The position numbers and the translations under genes are program-made. The notes below the pieces were generated by a model. That model was not told the origin of the DNA. It saw nothing but the letters and a program-made list of their open reading frames with translations, and did no database searches. Source: an uncultured Collinsella sp. (GTDB taxonomy: Bacteria > Actinomycetota > Coriobacteriia > Coriobacteriales > Coriobacteriaceae). Taken from it: a stretch of 60,322 bases of DNA. Shown one piece after another: positions 7,249 through 16,463 of the stretch. The stretch is from contig CATYVH010000010.1 of the NCBI GenBank assembly GCA_958413765.1, positions 1 through 60,322 of the forward strand, given 5' to 3'. How positions within the stretch are numbered: position 1 is the stretch's first letter; the number at the start of each line of letters is the position of its first letter.

Positions 7249-8208
7249 ATGGGTTTCACGATTCTTGGAACAGGCTCGGCGCTTCCCAAGCGCAGTGTTT
7301 CCAATGACGAGCTGTCCGAGTTCCTCGATACCTCGGATGAGTGGATTTTTACCCGCACAGGCATCAAGAGCCGCCATGTGTGCACCACCGAGTCACTCGA
7401 CGACCTTGCCGTGGCGGCGAGCGAGCAAGCGCTCCAGACGTCCGGAATCGATGCGAGCCAGCTGGATCTTATCGTCTGTTCGACGACGACGGGCGATCAT
7501 CTCGTTCCTGCCGAAGCGTGCGCCATTGCTGAGCGCCTGGGTGCCACATGTCCTGCTTTCGACGTTTCGGCGGCTTGTGCCGGCTTCGTATTTGCGCTCG
7601 ATGTCGCCGAGGGCTATATCGCCCGCGGTCGTGCCAGGCGCGTGCTTATCGTTGCTGCCGAGCAGATGACGCGCGCGCTCGACTGGACCGACCGTGCCAC
7701 CTGCGTGCTCTTTGGCGATGGCGCGGGTGCTGCGGTCATAGAGGCTGGGGGAGAGAATCCCCTCGCCGTTGAGCTTTCGACGTCGCCTGACGTCGAAACA
7801 CTGCGCGTCCCCGGATTGGCGGGCTCCTCGCCGTATAAGACGGCGCAGGACCGCGAAAGCGTGCTTTCCATGAACGGCCGTCGCGTCTTCAAGTTTGGCG
7901 TCAATGCCATCTGCGACACGGTCAACAAGCTCGTTTGCGACGCGAGCATCGCGGTCGAGGACATCGACCACTTTGTATTCCATCAGGCTAACGAACGAAT
8001 CTTGAGCCAGGCGGTCAAGCGCTTAGGCGTGCCGGACGACCGTGTGGTCCGAACGTTGCGTGAAACCGGCAATATTTCGAGCGCCTGCATTCCCTTTGCG
8101 CTTGATCGGCTGGCGCGCACCAACGCACTGAATGCGGGCGACACCATCGCCCTCGTTGGATTTGGCGCCGGCTTGGATGTAGGTGGCTATCTACTTCGCT
8201 GGAAGTAG
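7249..8208 (+). CDS. fabH: 3-oxoacyl-[acyl-carrier-protein] synthase III
   Basis: The 319-aa condensing enzyme starts fatty-acid chains by joining an acyl-CoA primer to malonyl-ACP. The Cys-His-Asn triad is visible: Cys in SAACAGFVFAL, His in FHQAN, and Asn in the GNISSACIPFAL segment. The ATG at 7249 follows AAAGGAGG; the open frame extends 19 codons upstream but has no ribosome site there. It is first in a ten-gene unit with short gaps or overlaps and probably carries its promoter. Confidence 0.96.
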   Translation: MGFTILGTGSALPKRSVSNDELSEFLDTSDEWIFTRTGIKSRHVCTTESLDDLAVAASEQALQTSGIDASQLDLIVCSTTTGDHLVPAEACAIAERLGATCPAFDVSAACAGFVFALDVAEGYIARGRARRVLIVAAEQMTRALDWTDRATCVLFGDGAGAAVIEAGGENPLAVELSTSPDVETLRVPGLAGSSPYKTAQDRESVLSMNGRRVFKFGVNAICDTVNKLVCDASIAVEDIDHFVFHQANERILSQAVKRLGVPDDRVVRTLRETGNISSACIPFALDRLARTNALNAGDTIALVGFGAGLDVGGYLLRWK

Positions 8209-8260
8209 TTGCACATAGGAAATGAAAACGCCCCTGGGGCACAAACAAAGGAGAACTACC

Positions 8261-8497
8261 ATGGCAGATCAGAAGACCTTCGAGCGCGTTTGCGACGTTA
8301 TCCGCGAGACCGCCGGCCTTGACGATGTCGAGATGAAGCCCGAGTCCACGCTCGAGGAGATTGGTCTCGACAGTCTGGGCACCGTCGAGATCCTCGTTGC
8401 CGTCGAGGACGAGTTTGGCATTGAGCTCGATACCGAGGAGAACCCCAAGACGGTCGGCGAGTTCGTCGATACGGTCGAGGCGGCATTGGAGAAGTAG
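8261..8497 (+). CDS. acpP: Acyl carrier protein
   Basis: This acidic 78-aa protein contains GLDSLGTVEIL; the Ser of DSL carries 4'-phosphopantetheine. It holds growing acyl chains for every enzyme of this cluster. The ATG at 8261 follows AAAGGAG. It lies between fabH and fabK, as in the streptococcal cluster. Confidence 0.96.
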   Translation: MADQKTFERVCDVIRETAGLDDVEMKPESTLEEIGLDSLGTVEILVAVEDEFGIELDTEENPKTVGEFVDTVEAALEK

Positions 8498-8499
8498 TG

Positions 8500-9444
8500 A
8501 TGCTCAAGTCTCCTCTCTGCGATCTGCTCGGCATCGAAAAGCCTGTGTTCCAGGGCGGCATGGCCTGGATTGCTGACGCCTCGCTGGCATCGGCCGTGTC
8601 CGAGGCAGGCGGCTTAGGCATTATCGCGGCCATGAATGCCGATGCCAACTGGCTGCGCGATCAGATTCACGAGCTGCGCGCCAAGACGGATAAGCCATTC
8701 GGCGTCAACGTTATGCTCATGAGCCCGTTTGTCGACGAGGTCGCACAAGTGGTGATTGATGAGCGGGTGCCCGTTGTGGTGACCGGCGCCGGCAATCCCA
8801 CCAAGTACATGAAGGCGTGGAACGAGGCGGGCATCAAGGTCATCCCGGTCGTTGCCTCGGTGGCGCTGGCGCGTCTCGTGGCGCGTCGCGGGGCCACCGC
8901 CGTGGTTGCCGAAGGCACCGAATCAGGCGGCCATATTGGCGAGACCTCGACGATGGCACTGGTGCCGCAGGTTGTCGATGCGGTCGATATTCCCGTGGTC
9001 GCGGCTGGCGGTATCGCCGATGGCCGCGGTGTGGCGGCCGCCTTTATGCTCGGCGCTGCCGGCGTCCAGGTGGGAACACGCTTTCTGGTCGCAAACGAGT
9101 GCACCGTATCCGAACAGTACAAAGAGCTGGTGCTCAAGGCAGGCGACACGTCGACGCGCGCGACCGGTCGCTCGACGGGACATCCGGTTCGTGCCCTCAA
9201 GAGCCCCTTCACCAACGCGTATGCCAAGAACGAGGCGGCGGGCGCAAGTCCCGAGGAGCTCGGGGCCATGGGCACGGGTGCGCTTCGTAAGGCGGCAAAG
9301 GACGGTAATTACGAAGAGGGTTCGTATTTGTGCGGACAGATTGCCGGCATGGTCAACGAGCGCCAGAGCGCTCGCGAAATCGTCGACGATCTGGTCGGCG
9401 GCGCCGAGCATGTCCTGAAGGGTGCGTCCGCATGGGTAGCGTAG
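8500..9444 (+). CDS. fabK: Enoyl-[acyl-carrier-protein] reductase II (FMN)
   Basis: The 314-aa TIM-barrel flavoprotein of the nitronate monooxygenase/FabK family performs the last reduction of each elongation round. Visible motifs are PVFQGGMAW near the N-terminus, EGTESGGHIGE, and the phosphate-binding AAGGIADGRG with GVQVGTRFL. It starts 2 bases after the acpP stop (ATG at 8500; a GTG at 8497 overlaps it). Placement in a FAS II unit favours FabK over a stand-alone nitronate monooxygenase. FabK is not the usual triclosan target, FabI. Confidence 0.93.
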   Translation: MLKSPLCDLLGIEKPVFQGGMAWIADASLASAVSEAGGLGIIAAMNADANWLRDQIHELRAKTDKPFGVNVMLMSPFVDEVAQVVIDERVPVVVTGAGNPTKYMKAWNEAGIKVIPVVASVALARLVARRGATAVVAEGTESGGHIGETSTMALVPQVVDAVDIPVVAAGGIADGRGVAAAFMLGAAGVQVGTRFLVANECTVSEQYKELVLKAGDTSTRATGRSTGHPVRALKSPFTNAYAKNEAAGASPEELGAMGTGALRKAAKDGNYEEGSYLCGQIAGMVNERQSAREIVDDLVGGAEHVLKGASAWVA

Positions 9445-10358
9445 CGTTTCTGTTTGCCGGTCAGGGTGCCCAGCACCCCGCGATGGGCGTCGACCTCATC
9501 GAAGCATCGCCGGCGGCTGCCGAGGTGTTCGCCATTGCCGACGAGGTGCGCCCGGGGACCAGCGAGCAGTGCCGGAGCGCCTCCAAGGAGGAGCTCTCGC
9601 AGACCGAGAACACGCAGCCTTGCGTGTTCGTGCACGACTTGGCTGTCGCCGTCGCCCTGCGCGAGCGCGGCGTGGTGCCTGCCGCCTGTGCGGGATTCTC
9701 GCTGGGCGAGGTCGCTGCACTCACCTTTGCGGGGGCATTCGATACGCGAGCGGGTTTTGAGCTCGTATGTGAGCGCGCGGCATTGATGGCCACGGCGGCC
9801 GAGCGTCACCCCGGCGGCATGCGCGCCGTCATCAAACTCGATGCGGCGCAGGTCGAGGGCTTGGCAAAACAGGCCGGCGAGGACTGCTGGCCGGTCAACT
9901 ACAACAGCCCCCAGCAGACGGTTGTGGCCGGAGCACCCGAGGCGCTGCAGGAGCTCGACGTTCTAGTGAAAGAGGCTGGCGGTCGCGCCATGAAGGTCGC
10001 GGTGTCGGGTGCATTCCATAGCCCCTATATGGCCGAGGCGACCTGTGGCCTTGCTGCATATATCGAGGCCGGTCACGCGCCGTCCCCGCTGCTCATTCCT
10101 GTTATGGCAAATATGACAGCGGCGCCCTATCCGGCCGACCCGCAGGCGGCAGCGGAGATGCTTGCCAACCAGGTGAGTCATGCCGTGCGCTGGGTCGACA
10201 CGCTGCATGCTCTGCAGGATCAAGGCATCGATACGTTTATTGAGGTCGGCCCTGGCAAAACGCTGTCCGGCTTGGTCAAGCGTACGTTGAGCGACGTTCG
10301 CGTGTATTCGTGCGAAACGGCAGAACAGGTCGCAGCTATTGCCAACGAGCTCGCATAG
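9432..10358 (+). CDS. fabD: Malonyl-CoA:ACP transacylase
   Basis: The 308-aa transferase loads malonate from CoA onto ACP. It begins with FLFAGQGAQHPAMG, has the nucleophile motif GFSLGEVAAL (Ser, with the usual GHSLGE His replaced by Phe) and the catalytic-His region AFHSPYM. The ATG at 9432 overlaps the end of fabK by 13 bases, pointing to coupled translation. The Phe in place of His in the nucleophile elbow is seen in some homologues. Confidence 0.95.
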   Translation: MGSVAFLFAGQGAQHPAMGVDLIEASPAAAEVFAIADEVRPGTSEQCRSASKEELSQTENTQPCVFVHDLAVAVALRERGVVPAACAGFSLGEVAALTFAGAFDTRAGFELVCERAALMATAAERHPGGMRAVIKLDAAQVEGLAKQAGEDCWPVNYNSPQQTVVAGAPEALQELDVLVKEAGGRAMKVAVSGAFHSPYMAEATCGLAAYIEAGHAPSPLLIPVMANMTAAPYPADPQAAAEMLANQVSHAVRWVDTLHALQDQGIDTFIEVGPGKTLSGLVKRTLSDVRVYSCETAEQVAAIANELA

Positions 10359-10388
10359 CCCATAGGGCTGTAACCCGAAAGGAATGAC

Positions 10389-11162
10389 ATGGGCAACTTG
10401 AACAACGGCGCGCTCGAGCGCATCGACTCGCGTCGCGTGGCGCTGGTCACGGGCGCCTCGCGCGGTATCGGTCGCGCTTGTGCCGTGGGCCTGGCGGAGG
10501 ACGGCTTTGATATCGCCGTCATCTATGCCGGAAGCGTCGATGCGGCGCGTGAGACGTGCGAAGTCTGCGAGGCGGCTGGCGCCACGGCGCGCGCATATCA
10601 ATGTGACGTGGCCGAGCCCGATGCCGTCAACGCGTGCGTGGAGACGGTCCTCAACGACTTTGGCTCCATTTGGGCGCTTGTCAACAACGCCGGCATCACC
10701 CGCGATGGCCTGCTCATGCGTATGGGCGACGATGCCTTCGACCGCGTGCTCGATGTCAATCTCAAGGGCACGTTCAACACGACGCGCGCGCTCACCAAGA
10801 CCTTTATGCGTCAGCGCGGCGGTTGCGTCATCAACATGAGCTCGGTCGTGGGCCTAATGGGCAATGCCGGGCAAGCCAACTACGCTGCCTCCAAGGCGGG
10901 CGTGATAGGGCTTACCAAGGCGGTGGCACGCGAGCTTGCGCCCCGCGGCGTGAGGGTTAATGCGGTCGCTCCCGGGTTTGTCGAAACAGATATGACGGCA
11001 AAGCTCTCGGAGAAGGTGCGTGCGGCCACGGAGGACCAGATTCCCCTGAAGCGCATGGCACGCCCCGAGGAAGTGGCCGGCGTGGTGCGCTTTTTGGCGA
11101 GTGATGCGGCTGCCTACATTACGGGTGAGGTCGTGCGCGTCGACGGCGGAATGGCGATGTAG
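10389..11162 (+). CDS. fabG: 3-oxoacyl-[acyl-carrier-protein] reductase
   Basis: The 257-aa short-chain dehydrogenase reduces 3-oxoacyl-ACP with NADPH. The nucleotide-binding motif TGASRGIGRA is at about residues 21-30, NNAG follows, and the Ser-Tyr-Lys triad is present (MSSVVG, then YAASK). GAAAGG precedes the ATG. The first ~15 residues (NLNNGALERIDSRR) extend beyond typical FabG. Confidence 0.95.
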   Translation: MGNLNNGALERIDSRRVALVTGASRGIGRACAVGLAEDGFDIAVIYAGSVDAARETCEVCEAAGATARAYQCDVAEPDAVNACVETVLNDFGSIWALVNNAGITRDGLLMRMGDDAFDRVLDVNLKGTFNTTRALTKTFMRQRGGCVINMSSVVGLMGNAGQANYAASKAGVIGLTKAVARELAPRGVRVNAVAPGFVETDMTAKLSEKVRAATEDQIPLKRMARPEEVAGVVRFLASDAAAYITGEVVRVDGGMAM

Positions 11163-11201
11163 AAACCAGGGCCGAAGAACGGCTTGAATGAGGAGAGCAT
11201 G

Positions 11202-12449
11202 ATGGAACAGAGAGTTGCAATCACCGGCATCGGTGCCGTGTCGCCGCTTGGCAACACCGCGCTTGCCACCTGGGCGGCCATGTGTGCCGGGACCTGTGGC
11301 ATCGGCCCGATTACGCACTTCGATACGGATGCGTTTGCCGTCAAGGTGGCGGCCGAGGTCAAGGGCTTTGACGGCAACGACTACTTTGGCAAGCACGATG
11401 CCAAGCACTTAGACCCCTGCGTTCAGTTTGCACTAGCGGCGTCGGACGAGGCCATGCACGATGCGGGCTTTGATGTCGAAGGCGCCATCGATCGCGAGCG
11501 CCTGGGCGTCTACGTGGGTTCAGGCGTGGGCGGCATGCAGACGCTTGTCGACAACGTCCATACGATTGCCGACCGTGGGCCCCGCCGCGCATCGCCTTAC
11601 ATGATTGCGATGATGATTCCCAATATGGCTTCGGGCAATATCGCGATCCGCCACAAGGCAAAAGGCCCGACCCTGCCCGTGGTGACCGCGTGCGCGACCT
11701 CGGCTCATGCCGTGGGCGAGGCGTTCCGCGCCATCAAGCATGGCTATGCCGATGCGATTCTCGCCGGCGGTGCCGAGGCGGCCATCATCCCCGATGCCGT
11801 TGCGGGCTTTACGTCCTGCCGTGCACTCACTACCAATCCCGATCCTGCGACGGCTTGTCGTCCGTTCGATGCGAATCGCGACGGCTTTGTGATGGGCGAG
11901 GGCGCCTGCGTGCTCGTGCTCGAGAGCATGGAACATGCGCAGGCGCGCGGTGTGCACATTTATGCCGAGGTCGTGGGCTACGGCAACACCGATGATGCCT
12001 ATCACATCACGAGCCCCGATCCCGAGGCTGCCGGCATTGCCCGTGCGATATCGCTGGCGGTGGCCGAGGGCGACGTTAAGCCTTCCGAGGGCCTCTACAT
12101 CAACGCTCACGGCACCTCGACTAAACTCAACGATTCGTCCGAGACGGCGGGCATTAAGCGTGCGCTCGGCGAGGACGCGGCGCGCGCGGCGCACGTCTCG
12201 TCGACCAAGTCGATGACCGGCCACATGATCGGTGCTACGGGTGCCATCGAGGTCATGGCCTGTGCCATGGCGCTCGAGCAGGGCGTGGTGCCCCCGACCA
12301 TTAACTACCACACGCCCGATCCCGCCTGCGATCTTGACTACACGCCTAATCGAGCGGTTCGCGCCGACCTTACCTGGGCGCTTTCGACCAACCTGGGCTT
12401 TGGCGGGCACAACGCCGCCATCGCGCTGCGTAGATATACGAGGAGCTAG
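11202..12449 (+). CDS. fabF: 3-oxoacyl-[acyl-carrier-protein] synthase II
   Basis: The 415-aa elongating condensing enzyme has the Cys-His-His triad: TACATSAHAVGEA, NAHGTSTKLND and GHMIGATGA. I prefer the ATG at 11202 because GAGGAG ends 6 bases upstream; the adjacent ATG at 11199 and a TTG at 11184 are alternatives. It follows fabG by 39 bases and precedes accB by 3. Confidence 0.95.
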   Translation: MEQRVAITGIGAVSPLGNTALATWAAMCAGTCGIGPITHFDTDAFAVKVAAEVKGFDGNDYFGKHDAKHLDPCVQFALAASDEAMHDAGFDVEGAIDRERLGVYVGSGVGGMQTLVDNVHTIADRGPRRASPYMIAMMIPNMASGNIAIRHKAKGPTLPVVTACATSAHAVGEAFRAIKHGYADAILAGGAEAAIIPDAVAGFTSCRALTTNPDPATACRPFDANRDGFVMGEGACVLVLESMEHAQARGVHIYAEVVGYGNTDDAYHITSPDPEAAGIARAISLAVAEGDVKPSEGLYINAHGTSTKLNDSSETAGIKRALGEDAARAAHVSSTKSMTGHMIGATGAIEVMACAMALEQGVVPPTINYHTPDPACDLDYTPNRAVRADLTWALSTNLGFGGHNAAIALRRYTRS

Positions 12450-12452
12450 AGC

Positions 12453-12926
12453 ATGGATTCCAAAAGACTTGCCGAGATAGCCGATGTTATGGAGGGCCGC
12501 GGCCTCACGCGCGTACGTGTTGAGGAGCCCGATGGCACCGCGGTCGAGCTCGAGCGCGCGAGCGCCGCGCAGCCGGTTGCCGTGCCCATGCCCATGCCGA
12601 GCGCCATGGCCGCTCAAGTTGCAGCTCCCACAGTCGCGCCTGCCGCACCGGAACCTGCCGCGCAGGCACCTGCCGCCGCGTCGGAGCCTAAGGGCACCGA
12701 GGTGACTGCTCCCATGGTCGGCGTTTTCTATGCTGCCCCGGCGCCGGGCGACGAGCCGTTTGTGCACGTGGGCTCCAAGGTCAAAGCCGGCGAGACCCTC
12801 TGCATCATCGAGGCCATGAAGGTTCTCAACGAGGTGACGGCCGAGGCAGACGGTGAGGTGCTCGAGATCTGCGTGGCCGACGGCGACCTCGTGGAGTTCG
12901 GCAGTTGCCTTATGAGGATCGGATAG
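12453..12926 (+). CDS. accB: Biotin carboxyl carrier protein of acetyl-CoA carboxylase
   Basis: The 157-aa protein has an N-terminal helical part, an Ala/Pro-rich linker (about residues 45-85) and a C-terminal biotinyl domain. The biotinylated Lys lies in IIEAMKVLNEV, and APMVGVFYAAPAPG marks the domain start. The BirA encoded nearby should modify it. It carries carboxylate between AccC and AccDA. Confidence 0.95.
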   Translation: MDSKRLAEIADVMEGRGLTRVRVEEPDGTAVELERASAAQPVAVPMPMPSAMAAQVAAPTVAPAAPEPAAQAPAAASEPKGTEVTAPMVGVFYAAPAPGDEPFVHVGSKVKAGETLCIIEAMKVLNEVTAEADGEVLEICVADGDLVEFGSCLMRIG

Positions 12927-12935
12927 GTGATATCC

Positions 12936-13358
12936 ATGAACAAAGAAGAGCTCAAGAAGCTGTTACCGCATCGCGAGCCGATGCTTTTGCTCGACGAGGC
13001 CGAGCTGGTGGGCGACGAGGCCCACGGCAAGATCACGATTACAGGCGACGAGTACTTTTTGCAGGGGCATTTTCCGGGAAACCCGGTCGTTCCCGGCGTG
13101 ATTCAGTGCGAGATGCTCGCCCAGAACTGCTGCGTGCTGCTGATGGGCGATGAGGAGGCGCGCGGCGCGACGCCGTTCTACACGAGTCTGGACAAGGTGC
13201 GCTTTAAGCGTCCGGTGCGCCCGGGCGACACGGTGGATCTAGTGTGCTCCATCACGCGTGCGCGCGGGCCGTTCCGCTTTGCGACGGGTACTGCGAGCGT
13301 CAACGGTGAGGTTTGCTGCCGCGCCGATATGTCTTTTGCACTCATGCACGAAAGTTAA
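12936..13358 (+). CDS. fabZ: 3-hydroxyacyl-[acyl-carrier-protein] dehydratase
   Basis: The 140-aa hot-dog-fold dehydratase has LPHREPMLLLD at the N-terminus and the active segment GHFPGNPVVPGVIQCEMLAQ, with His and Glu. The ATG at 12936 is preferred over the GTG at 12927, which overlaps the accB stop. The gene sits between accB and accC, the same unusual position as in streptococci. Confidence 0.95.
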   Translation: MNKEELKKLLPHREPMLLLDEAELVGDEAHGKITITGDEYFLQGHFPGNPVVPGVIQCEMLAQNCCVLLMGDEEARGATPFYTSLDKVRFKRPVRPGDTVDLVCSITRARGPFRFATGTASVNGEVCCRADMSFALMHES

Positions 13359-13368
13359 GGAAGGCTCC

Positions 13369-14712
13369 ATGTTCGACAAAGTGCTCATCGCCAACCGCGG
13401 CGAAGTCGCGGTCCGTGTTATCCGCGCGTGCCGCGATATGGGCATCAAGACCGTCGCCGTTTATTCCACGGCCGATGCGGACGCGCTACACGTGCAGCTT
13501 GCCGACGAGGCGTATTGCATCGGCGGCCCGCGTCTTGCCGAGAGCTACCTCAACGACGATGCCGTGCTCACCTGTGCCGTAAAGTCGGGAGCTAAGGCAA
13601 TTCATCCCGGCTATGGCTTCTTTTCCGAGAAGGCGAGCTTCGTGCGCGACTGCGACAAGTTCGGTCTGGCGTTTGTCGGTCCTTCGGCCGAGGTGATCGA
13701 CAGCATGGGCGACAAGGACGCCGCACGCCGAACGGCCGCTGCTGCGGGCGTGCCCATCGTGCCGGGCTGCGATTTGCTCAAAAGCCCCGAGGAAGCAACG
13801 GCCGAGGCCGAGCGCATCGGCTGCCCCGTGCTTATTAAGGCGCGCGCGGGCGGCGGCGGTCGCGGTATTCGCAAGGTCGAGCGCGTGGAAGATGCGGCAA
13901 AGGCGTTCATCGAGGCGCGTGCCGAGGGTGAGGCCGTTTTTGGCGACGGCGAGTGCTACATGGAGAAGTTCGTTGCGCCGGCGCATCACGTTGAGGTACA
14001 GATTATGGCCGATAAGCAGGGCCATGTGTTTTCGCTCGGCGAGCGCGAGTGCTCGGTGCAGCGCCGCAACCAAAAGCTGATCGAGGAGAGCCCCGCGCCG
14101 TGCCTCGACGGACGCGATGATATTCGCGCGCGCATGCACAAGGCCGCGCGCGACCTGGCTCGTGCCGTTGGCTATGAGGGCGCTGGCACCATCGAGTTTT
14201 TGTACTCAGATGACGGCAATTTCTACTTTATGGAAATGAACACGCGCTTGCAGGTGGAGCATCCGGTTACGGAGTTTGTGACCGATACCGACCTGGTTAA
14301 GTGGCAGCTGCGCGTGGCTGCCGGCCAGCCTCTGCCCTTTGAGCAGGAGGACGTACCGGTCCGCAACCACGCCATGGAGTGCCGCATCAATGCCGAAACG
14401 CCGGACTTTCTACCGTCATGTGGAACGGTCACCGCGTTGCGTGTGCCGGGTGGTCCGCGCGTGCGCTGGGATTCCGCCATGTTTACCGGAGCGAAAGTTC
14501 CGCCGTACTACGACTCCATGCTCGGCAAGCTCATCGTGTGCGCGCCCACGCGTGACGGTGCCATTCGCAAGATGCGCTCGGCCCTGGGCGAGCTCGTGAT
14601 TGAGGGCGTGAGCGAAAATAGCGAGCTTCAGCTCGACGTGCTGGCAAACGACGAGTTTTTGTCGGGCATGTATCACACCGATCTGATGGGGCATCTCTAT
14701 GCTGATGAATAG
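13369..14712 (+). CDS. accC: Acetyl-CoA carboxylase, biotin carboxylase subunit
   Basis: The 447-aa ATP-grasp enzyme carboxylates biotin on AccB. Landmarks are ANRGEVAVRVIRACRDMG, the glycine loop KARAGGGGRGIRKV, and the catalytic region EMNTRLQVEHPVTE. The ATG at 13369 follows AAGGAAGG; the open frame upstream runs through fabZ in another phase and is not coding. The end overlaps accDA by 14 bases. Confidence 0.96.
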   Translation: MFDKVLIANRGEVAVRVIRACRDMGIKTVAVYSTADADALHVQLADEAYCIGGPRLAESYLNDDAVLTCAVKSGAKAIHPGYGFFSEKASFVRDCDKFGLAFVGPSAEVIDSMGDKDAARRTAAAAGVPIVPGCDLLKSPEEATAEAERIGCPVLIKARAGGGGRGIRKVERVEDAAKAFIEARAEGEAVFGDGECYMEKFVAPAHHVEVQIMADKQGHVFSLGERECSVQRRNQKLIEESPAPCLDGRDDIRARMHKAARDLARAVGYEGAGTIEFLYSDDGNFYFMEMNTRLQVEHPVTEFVTDTDLVKWQLRVAAGQPLPFEQEDVPVRNHAMECRINAETPDFLPSCGTVTALRVPGGPRVRWDSAMFTGAKVPPYYDSMLGKLIVCAPTRDGAIRKMRSALGELVIEGVSENSELQLDVLANDEFLSGMYHTDLMGHLYADE

Positions 14713-16423
14713 AAAAGCGAAGACGGTCAATGTCCTTGAGGGGCCGATAACCGAGTCGTGCGCCGAGTTCCCCGCGCGCCACGTGTTTGTCAAATGCCCG
14801 GAGTGCCGCCGTGTGATCGATGAGGCGCGCCTGCACGACAACCTCGAGGTCTGCCCTCGTTGCGGCAAACACTTTCGCGTGAGCGGTCGCGCGCGCATGC
14901 GCATGACGGTCGACGCGGGTACCTTTGAGGAATGGGATGCCAATCTGGCGTCGAAGGACTTCCTCTCGTTTCCCGGTTATGCCGACAAGCTTAAGAGCGT
15001 GAGCGAGCGTTCGGGCGAGCGCGATGCCGTTGTGTGCGGCAGGGGCAAAATCTGCGGCTGCGATACCGCGCTCTTCTTTATGGATGCCAACTTTATGATG
15101 GGCTCAATGGGCTCCGTGGTGGGCGAGAAGATCTGTCGTGTCTTTGAGCGCGCGGCCGAGTTGGGGCTGCCGGTCGTTGGCTTTACCGTATCGGGCGGCG
15201 CCCGCATGCAGGAGGGCGTGACCTCGCTCATGCAGATGGCCAAGATTTCTGCGGCGGTTAGGCGCCACAGCGAGGCGGGCGGCCTGTATATCACGGTGCT
15301 CACCGATCCCACGACCGGAGGTGTAACCGCGAGCTTTGCCATGGAGGGCGACATTATCCTGGCCGAGCCCGATGCCCTGACGGCATTTGCCGGCCCGCGC
15401 GTGATCGAGCAGAACATGCACAAGCGTCTGCCCAAGGGATTTCAGCGTTCCGAGTTTTTGCTGGAGCACGGCTTTTGCGATGCCGTTGTTCCGCGTGGTG
15501 AGATTGCGCTCACGGTAGGCGAGCTGCTGGCGCTGCACGAAGGGCACGCGCCCGGCCTGGGGGCACCGCATGAGATCGTGCATACGGGTCGTCGCGACAA
15601 AAAGCTGGGACACTTGTTTAAGCGCTCGGCCGCACCAAAAAGCGCGCTCGAAATCGTCAAACAGACTCGCTCGGCGAACCGCGCCACGGCAGGCGAGATG
15701 ATCTCGTTGGGTCTCGACGGATTCGTAGAGCTGCACGGCGACCGCTACTTTGGCGACGATGCTGCCGTGGTGGGCGGCATCGGCTGGAAAGACGGGCGAC
15801 CCGTGACGGTTATCGCCATCGAGCGCGGTACCACGACCAAAGAACGCATGCGTCGCAACTTTGGTATGGCACATCCCGAGGGCTACCGCAAGGCACGTCG
15901 CCTGATGCACCAAGCCGAGAAATTTGGTCGGCCGGTTCTGTGTCTGGTTGATACTTCGGGCGCGTTTTGCGGCATCGGTGCCGAGGAGCGCGGCCAGGGC
16001 GAGGCGATTGCCCAGAATCTCATGGAGATGAGCGGCCTTAAGACGCCGATTGTCTCGGTGGTGACAGGCGAGGGCGGCTCTGGTGGCGCGCTGGCGCTGT
16101 CCGTGGCCGACCGCATCCTGATGCTCTCGAGCTCGGCCTATTCGGTCGTGAGCCCCGAGGCCTGTGCGTCGATCCTGTGGAAGGATACCGAGCGCGCGAA
16201 TGAGGCCGCTGAGGCGCTTAAGCTCACGGCCCCCGATCTGTTGGCGCTCGGCATCATCGACGGCATTGTTGACGATAGGGGCCTGTCGCATGAGGAGATC
16301 GCCGGTGTCGTCATGTCCTCGGCATTTGATGCCTTCGATACGCTTGGGCAGCTCGACGACGCGACCCTCACAAACCTCCGCTACGAAAAGTACCGCGCAA
16401 TCGGTCAGTACCGCACGATGTGA
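14699..16423 (+). CDS. accDA: Acetyl-CoA carboxylase carboxyltransferase, fused beta-alpha subunits
   Basis: One 574-aa frame joins AccD and AccA. The N-terminal part has the AccD zinc ribbon (Cys33, 36, 52, 55) and its carboxyltransferase fold to about residue 270. A linker runs to about 315. Then AccA follows with LGLDGFVELHGDRYFGDD, RGTTTKERMRRNFGMAHP and EGGSGGALAL. The fused enzyme transfers carboxylate from biotin to acetyl-CoA. There is no frameshift or internal start signal at the junction. The ATG at 14699 overlaps accC; an ATG at 14705 is possible. The stop codon lies inside a small palindrome (16418-16448). Confidence 0.94.
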   Translation: MLMNRKAKTVNVLEGPITESCAEFPARHVFVKCPECRRVIDEARLHDNLEVCPRCGKHFRVSGRARMRMTVDAGTFEEWDANLASKDFLSFPGYADKLKSVSERSGERDAVVCGRGKICGCDTALFFMDANFMMGSMGSVVGEKICRVFERAAELGLPVVGFTVSGGARMQEGVTSLMQMAKISAAVRRHSEAGGLYITVLTDPTTGGVTASFAMEGDIILAEPDALTAFAGPRVIEQNMHKRLPKGFQRSEFLLEHGFCDAVVPRGEIALTVGELLALHEGHAPGLGAPHEIVHTGRRDKKLGHLFKRSAAPKSALEIVKQTRSANRATAGEMISLGLDGFVELHGDRYFGDDAAVVGGIGWKDGRPVTVIAIERGTTTKERMRRNFGMAHPEGYRKARRLMHQAEKFGRPVLCLVDTSGAFCGIGAEERGQGEAIAQNLMEMSGLKTPIVSVVTGEGGSGGALALSVADRILMLSSSAYSVVSPEACASILWKDTERANEAAEALKLTAPDLLALGIIDGIVDDRGLSHEEIAGVVMSSAFDAFDTLGQLDDATLTNLRYEKYRAIGQYRTM

Positions 16424-16448
16424 CAAAGGGACAGTCCGCATGTCACAT
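16418..16448. repeat. Small palindrome with GGGACAG loop
   Basis: ATGTGAC (16418-16424) pairs with GTCACAT (16442-16448) around a loop containing AAAGGGACAGTCC. A close relative lies at 17682-17713 on the other side of the EIIC gene. The left arm includes the accDA stop codon. No T run follows, so it is not a standard terminator. Confidence 0.7.
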
Positions 16449-16463
16449 TGGGAAAGGCGTTCC

